The notes beneath the pieces were generated by a model. That model did not search any database and was not told the origin of the DNA. It was given only the letters and a program-made list of their open reading frames with translations. A stretch of 37,274 nt of DNA from Chitinophagaceae bacterium (GTDB taxonomy: Bacteria > Bacteroidota > Bacteroidia > Chitinophagales > Chitinophagaceae), in assembly GCA_019247775.1 (NCBI GenBank), contig JAFBAN010000193.1, positions 1 through 37,274 on the forward strand, read 5' to 3'. How positions within the stretch are numbered: the stretch's first letter is position 1; the number at the start of each line of letters is the position of its first letter. A program made the position numbers and the translations under genes. Positions 27,211-35,244 of this stretch are shown here, in pieces.

Positions 27211-28604
27211 GCAGGCTGATCGAATTTATCGGCCCTTTCCATCCGGTATTGGTGCATCTGCCGATCGGGTTTATCCTGCTCGCGATCCTGTTCCAATGGC
27301 TTTCATTGCGGGAAAGATATGCAGGGCTGGCTGCAGCGGTAAGGCTCACTTATTTATTGGGCGCGATCAGTGCCGTATTGTCCTGTCTTACCGGGCTCGC
27401 ACTTTCATCGGGCGGAGATTATGATCCGTCCACACTGCAATGGCATAAATGGTTTGGCATCGGCGTAGCAGTCATTTCATTGGTCGGTTATTGGTATGCT
27501 TCTAAACCATTTTCATTGCAACCACGCCTCATTTCTATTGCTGTACTCGTTTTGCTTGTGATCACAGGACATCTGGGCGGAACGCTGACCCATGGCGAAG
27601 GATTTCTGACCAAAGCGCTGGCTGTCAAAACCGACAGTGGACAGGGGACAAAAAAAACTATTGCCAACACACAGGAAGCTGTTGTTTATAGCGATATCAT
27701 TCAGCCCATACTGACTGAAAAATGCGGGGGTTGTCATGGCGCCATCAAACAGAAAGGCGGACTGAGGCTGGATGCAAAGGACTGGATATTGAAAGGCGGA
27801 AAGAATGGCCAGGTATTTCATTCCGGCGATGCCAGTGGCAGCGAACTGTACCGGCGCCTGGTACTCGATCCGCTGGAGGAAAAACATATGCCGCCCAAGG
27901 GCAAGCCGCAACCGACGGAGCAGGAGCTAAACCTGATCCAATGGTGGATCAACAGCGGCGCCGGATTTGATAAGAAAGCGAAGGATGTTCAGCAAACTGC
28001 TGTTATAGCCGCCGCTCTGCAATCTTTGCAACACCAGCAGCAGGCGGTACAATCACTGATCCCTGCAGAAAAAGTTGACGCCGCCGATCCGGCATTACTC
28101 GACCGGTTGCGCAAAGCCGGGATCGCCATTACGCCGGTTGCCATCAACAGCAATTATCTGCAGGCGAGTTTTGTGAGCATTCCGAAGCCCGATGATTCAC
28201 TGATCGCCCTGCTCGCAGATGTAAGGAAACAATTGATCTGGCTGAGACTGCCGGCGGCAACACTTACGAATGAAGGCTGGAAAAAGCTGACGGCCAATAC
28301 ATCGCTGATACGGCTGAACATCGAGCATTCCAATATCACCGATGCCCTATTGCCTATGCTGAATCAATTAACGCGTCTTCAATACCTGAACCTGGTTGGC
28401 ACAAAGATTACGTCCACAGGCGTTCAACAGCTGAAAATGCTGACCGGCCTGAAAGAAATCTACCTCGGGCAAACCATGGTAAGTCAGCAGGATCTTGTTG
28501 CGCTGAAACAGGCCTTCCCTAAAACCGCTATCGATATCGGCGGCTACCAGGTGAGTTCGCTTGCTACGGATACACAGACCCTGCATCCGCCTCCGAAAAA
28601 ATAG
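27207..28604 (+). CDS. DUF2231-PSCyt1 cytochrome-LRR membrane fusion protein
   Basis: A 465-residue membrane protein. Residues 1-135 resemble DUF2231, with four hydrophobic segments (about 10-33, 43-67, 77-98, 107-130) and FHPVLVHLPIGF at the start. A PSCyt1-type domain follows at about 160-255, with CGGCH (C173, C176, H177) and HMPPKGKPQP. After a linker, residues about 340-440 hold leucine-rich repeat-like segments (LIRLNIEHSNITDALLPML, LQYLNLVGTKITSTGV). The topology places haem and LRR outside the cytoplasm. It overlaps the TIM-barrel stop by ATGA. A likely role is to pass electrons between the periplasmic haem protein and the membrane, with the LRR as a binding surface; this is inferred. 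Its stop is 4 bases from that of the convergent DUF885 gene. Confidence 0.87.
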   Translation: MSRLIEFIGPFHPVLVHLPIGFILLAILFQWLSLRERYAGLAAAVRLTYLLGAISAVLSCLTGLALSSGGDYDPSTLQWHKWFGIGVAVISLVGYWYASKPFSLQPRLISIAVLVLLVITGHLGGTLTHGEGFLTKALAVKTDSGQGTKKTIANTQEAVVYSDIIQPILTEKCGGCHGAIKQKGGLRLDAKDWILKGGKNGQVFHSGDASGSELYRRLVLDPLEEKHMPPKGKPQPTEQELNLIQWWINSGAGFDKKAKDVQQTAVIAAALQSLQHQQQAVQSLIPAEKVDAADPALLDRLRKAGIAITPVAINSNYLQASFVSIPKPDDSLIALLADVRKQLIWLRLPAATLTNEGWKKLTANTSLIRLNIEHSNITDALLPMLNQLTRLQYLNLVGTKITSTGVQQLKMLTGLKEIYLGQTMVSQQDLVALKQAFPKTAIDIGGYQVSSLATDTQTLHPPPKK

Positions 28605-28608
28605 CCGC

Positions 28609-30336
28609 TTATTTATAGAACCGCCAGGAAGTTTCGAAATCCTTCGGCAGGTTCTGGTCGGTAAGTATAGCCCGCAGCATTTCTATCGGCATTGCATTTT
28701 CGCGGAGGATAGCGTCATGATATTGTTTGTAACTCATTTTACCGCTGTCCACCAGTTCTTTTTTAAGCGCCCAGAACTGGAACGCGCCGATCATGTATCC
28801 GATCTGGTACAAGGGTCCGTAGCCACCGGTAAAAGAACGCCGCACTTCGCCTTCGGCGTTGGCACGTTCATGTCCCACCCGATCCACCAGGTAATCGATA
28901 CACTGCTGTGGTGTCCACTCGCCCAGATGATATTTCAGTGAGAAGATGATGCGTGCGCAGCGATGCATGCGCCAGAACAGCATACCGATCCGGTCTTCGG
29001 GAGACTGCGGAAATTTCAGATCCCACAATAAAAATTCCCAGTACACAGCATTGCCCTCTGTCCAGAATGGAGTGGGAAAATTGCGATAAGCTTTGTACCG
29101 GTTGTTCATATAATATTGCAGGTGATGGCCTGCTACCAGTTCATGATGCACAGTGGCTCTCGAAAAATGCGGGTTGTTACCGCGCATGCTCATCAGCCGG
29201 TCATCTTCTTTCATGGTATTGGTGGGATAGGAGATGAGCAGGCCGGCGCCACCTAAAAAGAATGGGGATACGAGTTGCCTTTCTGGCGACATCATATTCA
29301 TGGTCCAGTCTTCTTCCGCCAGCGGCGGAATAGTAACCAGGTCGTGCTTTTTCAGGAAATCGACAGATTCATTGTACAATTTCATAATGGCTTGGGGCTG
29401 CTCGCCGGCGGGCACATAAGTGTTCTTTACTTTTTCCTGGGCGGCGCGCCAGTTATCGCCGAAGCCCATTTCACGACTCGCTTTCAGCAGTTCCTGGTCG
29501 CACCAGGCAAATTCTTTATTAGCGATATCGATCAGTTCTTCCGGCGTGTATGGGATCATTTCATACTTAAGCAGCGCAATCAGTTCATCGCGGCCGATCG
29601 GATTGCCAACGATGCCGCTCTTGTCTTCTTTCTGGGTACTGGAAGCTTTTCCCTTGTTCCGCAGCTCTGTGGCATAGCTGTTCAATTCGTCATCCAGCGC
29701 CTTATACGGCATCGGCACCCACCAGCTGTACATCGGATCATACCCGTTATAAAAATCGTTGACGCTTTTCAACGCAGCCTGCAGACCTTTAATGGTATTG
29801 TAAGCCCTGTCTCCCAACTGCGAGGTCATCGGCGGTTCCTGGGCCAGTTTTTTGGACAATGGTGAGATCTGCTTTTGCAATGAAGTCAACTGCCTCGCCA
29901 GTTCCTTGGCATCGAAAGCAGCGCCCCTGCGCCTTAGTTTTTCCAGTGTATAAATACTGTCTGCAAACGGCACCCATTTTTTGATCTGGTCATATTCTTT
30001 TGCTTCAAGATCGAGCAGGCGGAGATCGTTCTGCACATTGCGGCGGAACAAGATATAATCCACCCGGCTGCCGACGGGCAGTTTATCGTAGTTCATTTTC
30101 TCGAGGGAGGCGAGGTAGTCGCGATCGTTCTGCCTTAAGCGTTCGCGACGTTCGGGCGAGTTCTGGATCACGAAGAAGCGGGAGAGGCTCTGTCTGTCGG
30201 CATCATACTTTACCATCAGGTTATTCACCTCACTGGTCTGTTCGTACAATGGATTCTCTGCTTTCTGCGAATAAACTTTTACAAGGAACACAGACCCAAA
30301 CGCAATGCATAGCGTTAGCCGGAACAGCTTTCTCAT
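28609..30336 (-). CDS. Exported DUF885 family protein (putative metallohydrolase)
   Basis: A 575-residue protein of the DUF885 family, often regarded as a zinc peptidase-like group; activity is unproven for most members. A signal peptide is seen at 1-23 (MRKLFRLTLCIAFGSVFL ... VYSQ). The family hallmark is present as HHELVAGHHLQYYM at 397-410 (usual form HEAxPGHHLQ; the proline is replaced by alanine). Further conserved parts are FWTEGNAVYWE and FTGGYGPLYQIGYM. It lies 57 bases downstream of fumC on the same strand, with a full leader but no clear promoter, so read-through from fumC is possible. It is convergent with the DUF2231 fusion gene, with 4 bases between stops and no room for a terminator. 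Confidence 0.88.
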   Translation of the reverse strand: MRKLFRLTLCIAFGSVFLVKVYSQKAENPLYEQTSEVNNLMVKYDADRQSLSRFFVIQNSPERRERLRQNDRDYLASLEKMNYDKLPVGSRVDYILFRRNVQNDLRLLDLEAKEYDQIKKWVPFADSIYTLEKLRRRGAAFDAKELARQLTSLQKQISPLSKKLAQEPPMTSQLGDRAYNTIKGLQAALKSVNDFYNGYDPMYSWWVPMPYKALDDELNSYATELRNKGKASSTQKEDKSGIVGNPIGRDELIALLKYEMIPYTPEELIDIANKEFAWCDQELLKASREMGFGDNWRAAQEKVKNTYVPAGEQPQAIMKLYNESVDFLKKHDLVTIPPLAEEDWTMNMMSPERQLVSPFFLGGAGLLISYPTNTMKEDDRLMSMRGNNPHFSRATVHHELVAGHHLQYYMNNRYKAYRNFPTPFWTEGNAVYWEFLLWDLKFPQSPEDRIGMLFWRMHRCARIIFSLKYHLGEWTPQQCIDYLVDRVGHERANAEGEVRRSFTGGYGPLYQIGYMIGAFQFWALKKELVDSGKMSYKQYHDAILRENAMPIEMLRAILTDQNLPKDFETSWRFYK

Positions 30337-30393
30337 ATTGTGCAGTTTAGTGTTGAATTGCGAACAAGGCCAAACGGGAACGGGAAACCAGAC

Positions 30394-31797
30394 TTAGTTT
30401 TTCAAATCCCCCACCATATTTCCCGGTATCACCCATTGGTCAAACTCTTCAGCTGTAAGATAACCAAGTTTTACCGCCATTTCTTTGAGGGTAGTACCTT
30501 CTTTATGGGCTTTCTGCGCTATTTCGGCCGCTTTGTAATAGCCGATCTTCGTATTCAGTGCAGTTACCAGCATCAGGCTGTTGTCGACATGTTTTTTGAT
30601 ATTGGCTTCGATAGGCGCCAGTCCGGTAGCGCATTTATCGTTGAAGCTTACACAGCCATCGCCAATGAGCCGGGCGCTATGGAGAAAATTATAGATCATC
30701 ACCGGTTTAAAAACATTCAGTTCAAAATGTCCGGTAGCTCCGCCGATATTGATCGCAACATCATTCCCCATTACCTGCGCGGCGATCATGGTGAGCGCCT
30801 CGCATTGGGTAGGGTTTACTTTGCCGGGCATAATGGAAGAACCCGGTTCATTGTCGGGAATGAACAATTCGCCGATGCCGCTGCGCGGACCGGAAGACAG
30901 CATCCTGATATCATTGGCGATCTTCATCAGGCTTACCGCTACGGTTTTAAGGGCGCCATGTGCTTCCACAATGGCATCATGTGCGGCCAGCGCCTCGAAT
31001 TTATTTTCTGCGGTAACAAATGGCAGGCCGGTAAGGGATGCAATGTGTTTGGCAACATTGGTATCGTAAGCTTTTGGCGTATTGATACCCGTTCCTACCG
31101 CGGTGCCGCCTAGCGCAAGCTCGCTGAGATGCGCCAGCGTATGATCGATCGCTTTGAGACCATGATCCAGTTGAGATACATAGCCGCTGATCTCCTGCCC
31201 CAGGGTAAGCGGCGTGGCATCCATAAAATGCGTACGGCCGATCTTCACCACATTCATAAAATCCCTGCTTTTCTGCGCCAGCGTATCGCGCAGCTTCCTG
31301 ATACCCGGGATGGTTATCTCCACCAGTATCTTGTAAGCGGCGATATGCATTGCAGTGGGAAAAGTATCGTTGGAAGACTGTGATTTGTTTACATCGTCGT
31401 TGGGATGCAGGAATTTGTCCTTATCGGTCAATGCGCCGCCTTTGATCACATGGCCGCGATAGGCGATCACTTCGTTCATGTTCATATTGCTCTGGGTGCC
31501 GGAGCCGGTCTGCCATACCACGAGCGGGAACTGGTCCTGCAGTTTACCTGCGAGAATCTCATCGCATACCTGGCCGATCAGTTCAGCCTTTTCAGCCGGC
31601 AATACACCTGCATCGAGGTTGGTAAGCGCGGCGGCTTTTTTCAGGTAAGCAAATGCCTGAATGATCTCCTTCGGCATTTTATTGATGTCCTGTGCGATCT
31701 TGAAATTTTCAATGCTGCGCTGGGTCTGCGCGCCCCAATAAACATCGGAAGGAACATGCACTTCCCCCATGGTGTCTTTTTCGATACGGTATTCCAT
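30394..31797 (-). CDS. fumC: Class II fumarate hydratase
   Basis: A 467-residue cytoplasmic TCA-cycle enzyme converting fumarate and water to L-malate. The start at 31797 gives [16 protein letters not shown], the usual N-terminus; an in-frame extension to 32106 would run through the promoter and antisense to the next gene. Signatures are [33 protein letters not shown] and the superfamily motif [15 protein letters not shown]. The iron-free class II type is indicated by length and motifs. An exact -7 box sits 32 bases upstream. It is divergent from the phosphatase-superfamily gene at 31921. Aspartase is the close alternative, but the sequence fits fumarase better. Confidence 0.95.
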   Translation of the reverse strand: MEYRIEKDTMGEVHVPSDVYWGAQTQRSIENFKIAQDINKMPKEIIQAFAYLKKAAALTNLDAGVLPAEKAELIGQVCDEILAGKLQDQFPLVVWQTGSGTQSNMNMNEVIAYRGHVIKGGALTDKDKFLHPNDDVNKSQSSNDTFPTAMHIAAYKILVEITIPGIRKLRDTLAQKSRDFMNVVKIGRTHFMDATPLTLGQEISGYVSQLDHGLKAIDHTLAHLSELALGGTAVGTGINTPKAYDTNVAKHIASLTGLPFVTAENKFEALAAHDAIVEAHGALKTVAVSLMKIANDIRMLSSGPRSGIGELFIPDNEPGSSIMPGKVNPTQCEALTMIAAQVMGNDVAINIGGATGHFELNVFKPVMIYNFLHSARLIGDGCVSFNDKCATGLAPIEANIKKHVDNSLMLVTALNTKIGYYKAAEIAQKAHKEGTTLKEMAVKLGYLTAEEFDQWVIPGNMVGDLKN

Positions 31798-31829
31798 GAT
31801 CCTGGTTTGAGTTGAATGATTTTGCCCCG

Positions 31830-31837
31830 CAAAGGTA
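31830..31837 (-). promoter_or_regulatory. Bacteroidota -7 box for fumC
   Basis: TACCTTTG on the minus strand, an exact TAnnTTTG match, predicts a leader of about 25 bases before the ATG at 31797. A weaker TATATTTA at 31896-31903 on the plus strand may serve the divergent gene. Confidence 0.7.
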
Positions 31838-31920
31838 CGGCGAAACGGTAAGGAAAAGAAAACAGGGGCAGCGCGGGCCGATCCTTTTCCCTTGCTATAT
31901 TTAGGCATTATAAACCGCTT

Positions 31921-33000
31921 ATGAAAAAGATCCTGTTTTGTGTTCTGCTCTGCGCAGCCATCCGCGCCAGGGCCCAGCAAACCGAAAACCTGATCATTAT
32001 TACCACCGACGGATACCGCTGGCAGGAATTGTTCATGGGTATGGACAAAGCCATTGCCGATGACCATCGTTTCGACCAGGGCGACAGCGCCTACCTCTAC
32101 AGTCATTACTGGGCCTCCGATCCGATGGAGCGCCGGCAGAAACTGATGCCGTTTTTCTGGTCAACATTCGCATCGAACGGTCAGTTATATGGGAACAGGC
32201 TGTATGGCAATCGTGTTAGCGTGAGCAATCCTTACTGGTTCTCTTATCCGGGCTACAGCGAGATCATGTGCGGCTTTGTAGATACTGCTATCAATAAGAA
32301 CGAATACAAAGCTAACCCGAATATTACGCTGCCCGAATTTCTGAACCGCCAGCCAAAACTGAAAGGCAGGGTAGCCGCATTCGGCGCCTGGGATGCCTTT
32401 AACCGGATACTGAATGAAGAGCGAAGCGGCATTCCGGTTGTTGCAGGATATGATCTCACCGGCGGCAAAGCGCCGAATGCAAATGAACAGCTGATCAATG
32501 CGATGATGACAGATATGCATAAAGAATGGAGGGAGGAGTGTTTTGATGTGATCACACACTACGCGGCGATGGAACATTTAAAGACCCGGCGGCCCAGGGT
32601 GTTGTATATCGCTTATGGCGAAACCGACGAATGGGCCCATGGCCGGCAGTACCGCTCTTATCTCGATGCGGCCCACCAGTTCGATGCCTGGCTGAAGCAG
32701 ATCTGGGATTTCGTGCAGTCCGATCCGCAGTACAGGAACAAGACCACGCTATTTGTAACAACAGATCATGGGCGGGGAAATAACCAGAAAGAAAAATGGA
32801 CAAGTCATGGGGCTGCCATCGAAGACGCCTACCAGATCTGGTTCGGTGTAATGGGACCAAATACGCCTGCAACCGGTGAGATGAAAACAGAAATGCAATT
32901 GTACCAGAAACAGTTTGCACAAACCATGGCGAAGCTGATGGGCTACACCTTTACCGCAGATCATCCGGTTGCAGAAGAGATCAGGTCGGCTATTAAATGA
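31921..33000 (+). CDS. Exported alkaline-phosphatase-superfamily hydrolase
   Basis: A 359-residue protein with a signal peptide at 1-19 ([19 protein letters not shown]). It belongs to the alkaline phosphatase/sulfatase/phosphodiesterase superfamily. D30 in [10 protein letters not shown] and the later [10 protein letters not shown] and FVTTDHGRG supply the usual aspartate and histidine metal ligands. The nucleophile is probably S113 in [12 protein letters not shown], where related enzymes have Thr or Ser. It could be a phosphomonoesterase, phosphodiesterase or nucleotide pyrophosphatase; the sequence alone does not decide. It is transcribed divergently from fumC. The 3' end runs directly into a heptad repeat with no gap after TGA. 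Confidence 0.85.
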   Translation: MKKILFCVLLCAAIRARAQQTENLIIITTDGYRWQELFMGMDKAIADDHRFDQGDSAYLYSHYWASDPMERRQKLMPFFWSTFASNGQLYGNRLYGNRVSVSNPYWFSYPGYSEIMCGFVDTAINKNEYKANPNITLPEFLNRQPKLKGRVAAFGAWDAFNRILNEERSGIPVVAGYDLTGGKAPNANEQLINAMMTDMHKEWREECFDVITHYAAMEHLKTRRPRVLYIAYGETDEWAHGRQYRSYLDAAHQFDAWLKQIWDFVQSDPQYRNKTTLFVTTDHGRGNNQKEKWTSHGAAIEDAYQIWFGVMGPNTPATGEMKTEMQLYQKQFAQTMAKLMGYTFTADHPVAEEIRSAIK

Positions 33001-33136
33001 GTGAATGGTGAATCGTGAGACGTGAGACGTGAGTCGTCAGGCGGAAGCCGGGACGGGAACTTACAGTAAACAGCAGATACATTCACCATTCACCATTCAC
33101 AATTCACAATTCACGTCTCACGTCTGACGCCTCACG
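33001..33136. repeat. Heptad inverted repeat, family B (GTGAATG/GTGAGAC)
   Basis: The left arm 33001-33042 is six consecutive heptads (GTGAATG, GTGAATC, GTGAGAC twice, GTGAGTC, GTCAGGC). The right arm 33081-33136 is exactly eight heptads of opposite sense (ATTCACC twice, ATTCACA twice, ATTCACG, TCTCACG, TCTGACG, CCTCACG). It starts at the base after a stop codon and ends nine bases before the convergent stop. Confidence 0.92.
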
Positions 33137-33145
33137 TAACCAGAC

Positions 33146-33922
33146 CTATTTCCCGCTGAAATTCGCTTTGCGTTTATCCAAAAAGGCAGCGGTCCCTTCT
33201 TTCATATCGGCAGTATCGAAACAGAAACCGAAGCCAGCCACTTCCGTTTCATAGCCATTCTTTGTTTCATCGAATACGGCATTGGCGGCTTCGATGCATT
33301 TGGCAACGGCCAGCGGGGCTTTGGTATTGATAAGGCCCAGGATGGTTTTGGCTTTTGGCAGTAGTTCTTCTGCAGGTACTACATAGTTTACCAGTCCATA
33401 TTGTAAAGCTGTATTCGCGTCGATCATCGCTGCGCTCATCAGCAGTTCCATGGCGCGGCCTTTGCCGATCAGCTGTACGAGCCGCTGTGTGCCGCCGTAG
33501 CCTGGGATGAGCCCGAGGTTGACTTCGGGCTGCCCGAATTTCGCGTTGTCCGATGCGATCCGGAAATGACAGCTCATTGCCAGTTCGCAACCGCCGCCAA
33601 GCGCAAAACCGTTCACACATGCCACGATGGGTTTGGGTGAGTTTTCGATGCGAAAAAAAGTATCCTGGCCTGCTTTGGCCAGAGCGCGGCTTTCATGATC
33701 GCTCAGCCCGCTGAATTCACTGATATCGGCGCCTGCTACAAACGCTTTGGGTCCTGCGCCGGTGATGATCACAGAGCGGATCAGATCGTTGCTATAGATC
33801 TCGTCGAGCACGGTATTCAGATCGGAGAACACCTGCTTATTGAGCGCATTCAGTTTATCGGGCCGGTTGATGGTAACTGTGAGGATCCCGTCTTCAAGAA
33901 AGCTGAGCAGGGTTTGGTACAT
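33146..33922 (-). CDS. Enoyl-CoA hydratase (crotonase family)
   Basis: A 258-residue crotonase-superfamily enzyme, expected to hydrate 2-enoyl-CoA in fatty or amino acid breakdown. Both catalytic glutamates of true hydratases are present: E113 in LGGGCELAM and E133 in FGQPEVNLG. The oxyanion region AFVAGADISEF lies at 60-70. The start at 33922 (MYQTLLSF) is preferred. A TTG six codons upstream (33940) would also open the frame, but it falls inside the -7 promoter box and cannot be in a transcript starting downstream of that box. It is the only beta-oxidation gene in the window; substrate range is not inferable. Confidence 0.92.
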   Translation of the reverse strand: MYQTLLSFLEDGILTVTINRPDKLNALNKQVFSDLNTVLDEIYSNDLIRSVIITGAGPKAFVAGADISEFSGLSDHESRALAKAGQDTFFRIENSPKPIVACVNGFALGGGCELAMSCHFRIASDNAKFGQPEVNLGLIPGYGGTQRLVQLIGKGRAMELLMSAAMIDANTALQYGLVNYVVPAEELLPKAKTILGLINTKAPLAVAKCIEAANAVFDETKNGYETEVAGFGFCFDTADMKEGTAAFLDKRKANFSGK

Positions 33923-33937
33923 GGGTTCGCGTTTTTT

Positions 33938-33945
33938 CAAAGGTA
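33938..33945 (-). promoter_or_regulatory. Bacteroidota -7 box for the enoyl-CoA hydratase gene
   Basis: TACCTTTG on the minus strand, an exact TAnnTTTG match, ends 15 bases before the ATG at 33922. The -33 region is occupied by the neighbouring heptad repeat, which begins five bases away. Confidence 0.7.
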
Positions 33946-33949
33946 GAGG

Positions 33950-34011
33950 GAATTTGAGATTTGAGATTGCAGATTTGGGATTTATAAACCAGTTACCCCG
34001 ATCTCAAATCC
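33950..34011. repeat. Heptad inverted repeat, family H (ATTTGAG)
   Basis: The left tract 33952-33979 has units ATTTGAG twice, ATTGCAG, ATTTGGG. The short right arm 34001-34011 pairs with 33950-33960 at 10 of 11. It lies between two divergent genes, with each end about five bases from a -7 or -7-like box. Confidence 0.75.
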
Positions 34012-34027
34012 ATTGTATCTTACAGCT

Positions 34028-34630
34028 ATGAATTTCGTGGAGCTCATCATGTACACCGGGATCTTTGTCTTTGCTGCAACCGGAGCACTGAAAGCGCGAA
34101 CGCACCAGATGGATATCTTCGGCGGTACGGTGATCGCTTTTGCTACGGCCTATGGCGGCGGCACCATCCGCGACCTGCTGATAGGCGTGCGTCCGGTGAA
34201 CTGGGTGAACGATTATCTTGCGCTGGCGCTGGTAGCAAGCGCAGTGGTCATCGTTTCTTTTTTCAAGACCAATAAAGCCCGTTTCCGCAGAACGATCTTC
34301 TTCACCGATGCGATCGGCCTGGGCATGTTCACCGCAGCGGGCATAGAGAAAAGCATACTCTATCATGTGAACGATGTATACTCTGTGATCATGGGTGTGA
34401 TCACATCCACTTTCGGCGGCCTTGTAGCCGACCTGCTCTGCGGCGAAGTACCCGACCTGCTCAAACGAAGCGAACTATACGCCACCGCCAGCGCCATCGG
34501 CGGCATCATCTATATTTTACTGAAGAAATACGGAATGGAACATGATCTCAGCCTGTTCATCTGCGTATGCATGGTGGTGGGGATAAGGATATTCTCGAAA
34601 AGGAAACGGGTGAGACTGCCGGAGGTATGA
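34028..34630 (+). CDS. TRIC-family (UPF0126/YicG-like) cation channel protein
   Basis: A 200-residue inner-membrane protein with seven predicted hydrophobic helices, of the bacterial trimeric intracellular cation (TRIC) channel family, whose studied prokaryotic members conduct K+ or related cations as trimers. Family marks are FAATGALKARTHQMDIFG near 15-32, AYGGGTIRDLLIG, and the second-repeat GGLVADLLCGEVPDLL, reflecting the internal duplication of three helices. The ATG at 34028 is chosen; a TTG at 34013 would add five residues but sits just upstream of a -7-like TATCTTAC (34016-34023). The mRNA would then be nearly leaderless. It is convergent with the B12-binding gene. Confidence 0.9.
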   Translation: MNFVELIMYTGIFVFAATGALKARTHQMDIFGGTVIAFATAYGGGTIRDLLIGVRPVNWVNDYLALALVASAVVIVSFFKTNKARFRRTIFFTDAIGLGMFTAAGIEKSILYHVNDVYSVIMGVITSTFGGLVADLLCGEVPDLLKRSELYATASAIGGIIYILLKKYGMEHDLSLFICVCMVVGIRIFSKRKRVRLPEV

Positions 34631-34632
34631 GG

Positions 34633-34720
34633 AAGTCTGGAGTTAGGAGTTAGGAGTCTGGAGTATAGTTATTAGTTTTCAGGTTTGTATTCCAGACTCC
34701 TAACTCCTAACTCCAGACTT
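34633..34720. repeat. Heptad inverted repeat, family A (best-preserved copy)
   Basis: Arms 34633-34665 and 34688-34720, each 33 bases (four heptads: GTCTGGA, GTTAGGA twice, GTCTGGA). They pair at 32 of 33 positions; the one change keeps a G-U pair in one transcript sense. It starts two bases after the TRIC stop and ends five bases before the convergent stop. Confidence 0.94.
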
Positions 34721-34725
34721 TATTT

Positions 34726-35133
34726 TCACCAGTTCCGATGCTCAGTTACCCACTTCCTGATGTAGTCCGCAATATCTCCGGTAGCTGCACCGGGAGCAAA
34801 TAGTTTGCCGACGCCGATCTCATGGAGTGCTTTCATGTCTTCTTCGGGGATGATGCCGCCGCCGGTGAGGAGGACGTCGTTTATGCCTTTTTCTTTCAAA
34901 AGGCCCATTACTTTCGGGAATACGGTCATGTGAGCCCCGCTGAGGATGCTGATGCCGATCGCGTCCACATCTTCCTGGAGCGCGGCATTCACCACCATCT
35001 CGGGGGTCTGCCGCAGTCCGGTATAGATCACTTCCATGCCCGAATCGCGCAATGCGGTAGCGATCACTTTGGCGCCCCGGTCGTGGCCGTCCAGGCCCAC
35101 TTTGGCCACCAAAACCCTGATAGGTCTTTTCAT
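34726..35133 (-). CDS. Stand-alone cobalamin-binding domain (methylmalonyl-CoA mutase type)
   Basis: A 135-residue B12-binding domain equal to the C-terminal part of methylmalonyl-CoA mutase. It has the base-off/His-on motif GLDGHDRG (DxHxxG), then SILSGAH and LLTGGG, the loops that hold the nucleotide tail. Length covers the whole Rossmann-like domain and nothing else. In split mutases such a subunit pairs with a separate TIM-barrel chain carrying the substrate site; no such gene is in the window, so the partner is unlinked or the protein acts as a B12 carrier or sensor. A -7-like TATTTTTA at 35139-35146 (minus) is 5 bases before the ATG. The gene is bracketed by two family A repeats. Confidence 0.9.
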   Translation of the reverse strand: MKRPIRVLVAKVGLDGHDRGAKVIATALRDSGMEVIYTGLRQTPEMVVNAALQEDVDAIGISILSGAHMTVFPKVMGLLKEKGINDVLLTGGGIIPEEDMKALHEIGVGKLFAPGAATGDIADYIRKWVTEHRNW

Positions 35134-35165
35134 AGTTGTAAAAATAGTTGAAGTTGGGGGTATTT

Positions 35166-35238
35166 AAGTCTGGAGTCCGGAGTTTGGAGTCTGGAGTATT
35201 TTTAATCAATTTTACTCCTAACTCCTAACTCCAGACTT
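35166..35238. repeat. Heptad inverted repeat, family A
   Basis: Left arm 35166-35198 with four heptads (GTCTGGA, GTCCGGA, GTTTGGA, GTCTGGA); right arm 35213-35238 with three (CTCCTAA twice, CTCCAGA). It lies between divergent genes, and the right arm ends only six bases before the aldo/keto reductase ATG, in the place of a leader or ribosome-binding site. Confidence 0.9.
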
Positions 35239-35244
35239 TAATTT

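Noticed and set aside
31798..32106. A 103-residue N-terminal extension of fumarase
   Set aside because: It crosses the fumC promoter and runs antisense to the divergent phosphatase-family gene; the normal N-terminus starts at 31797.
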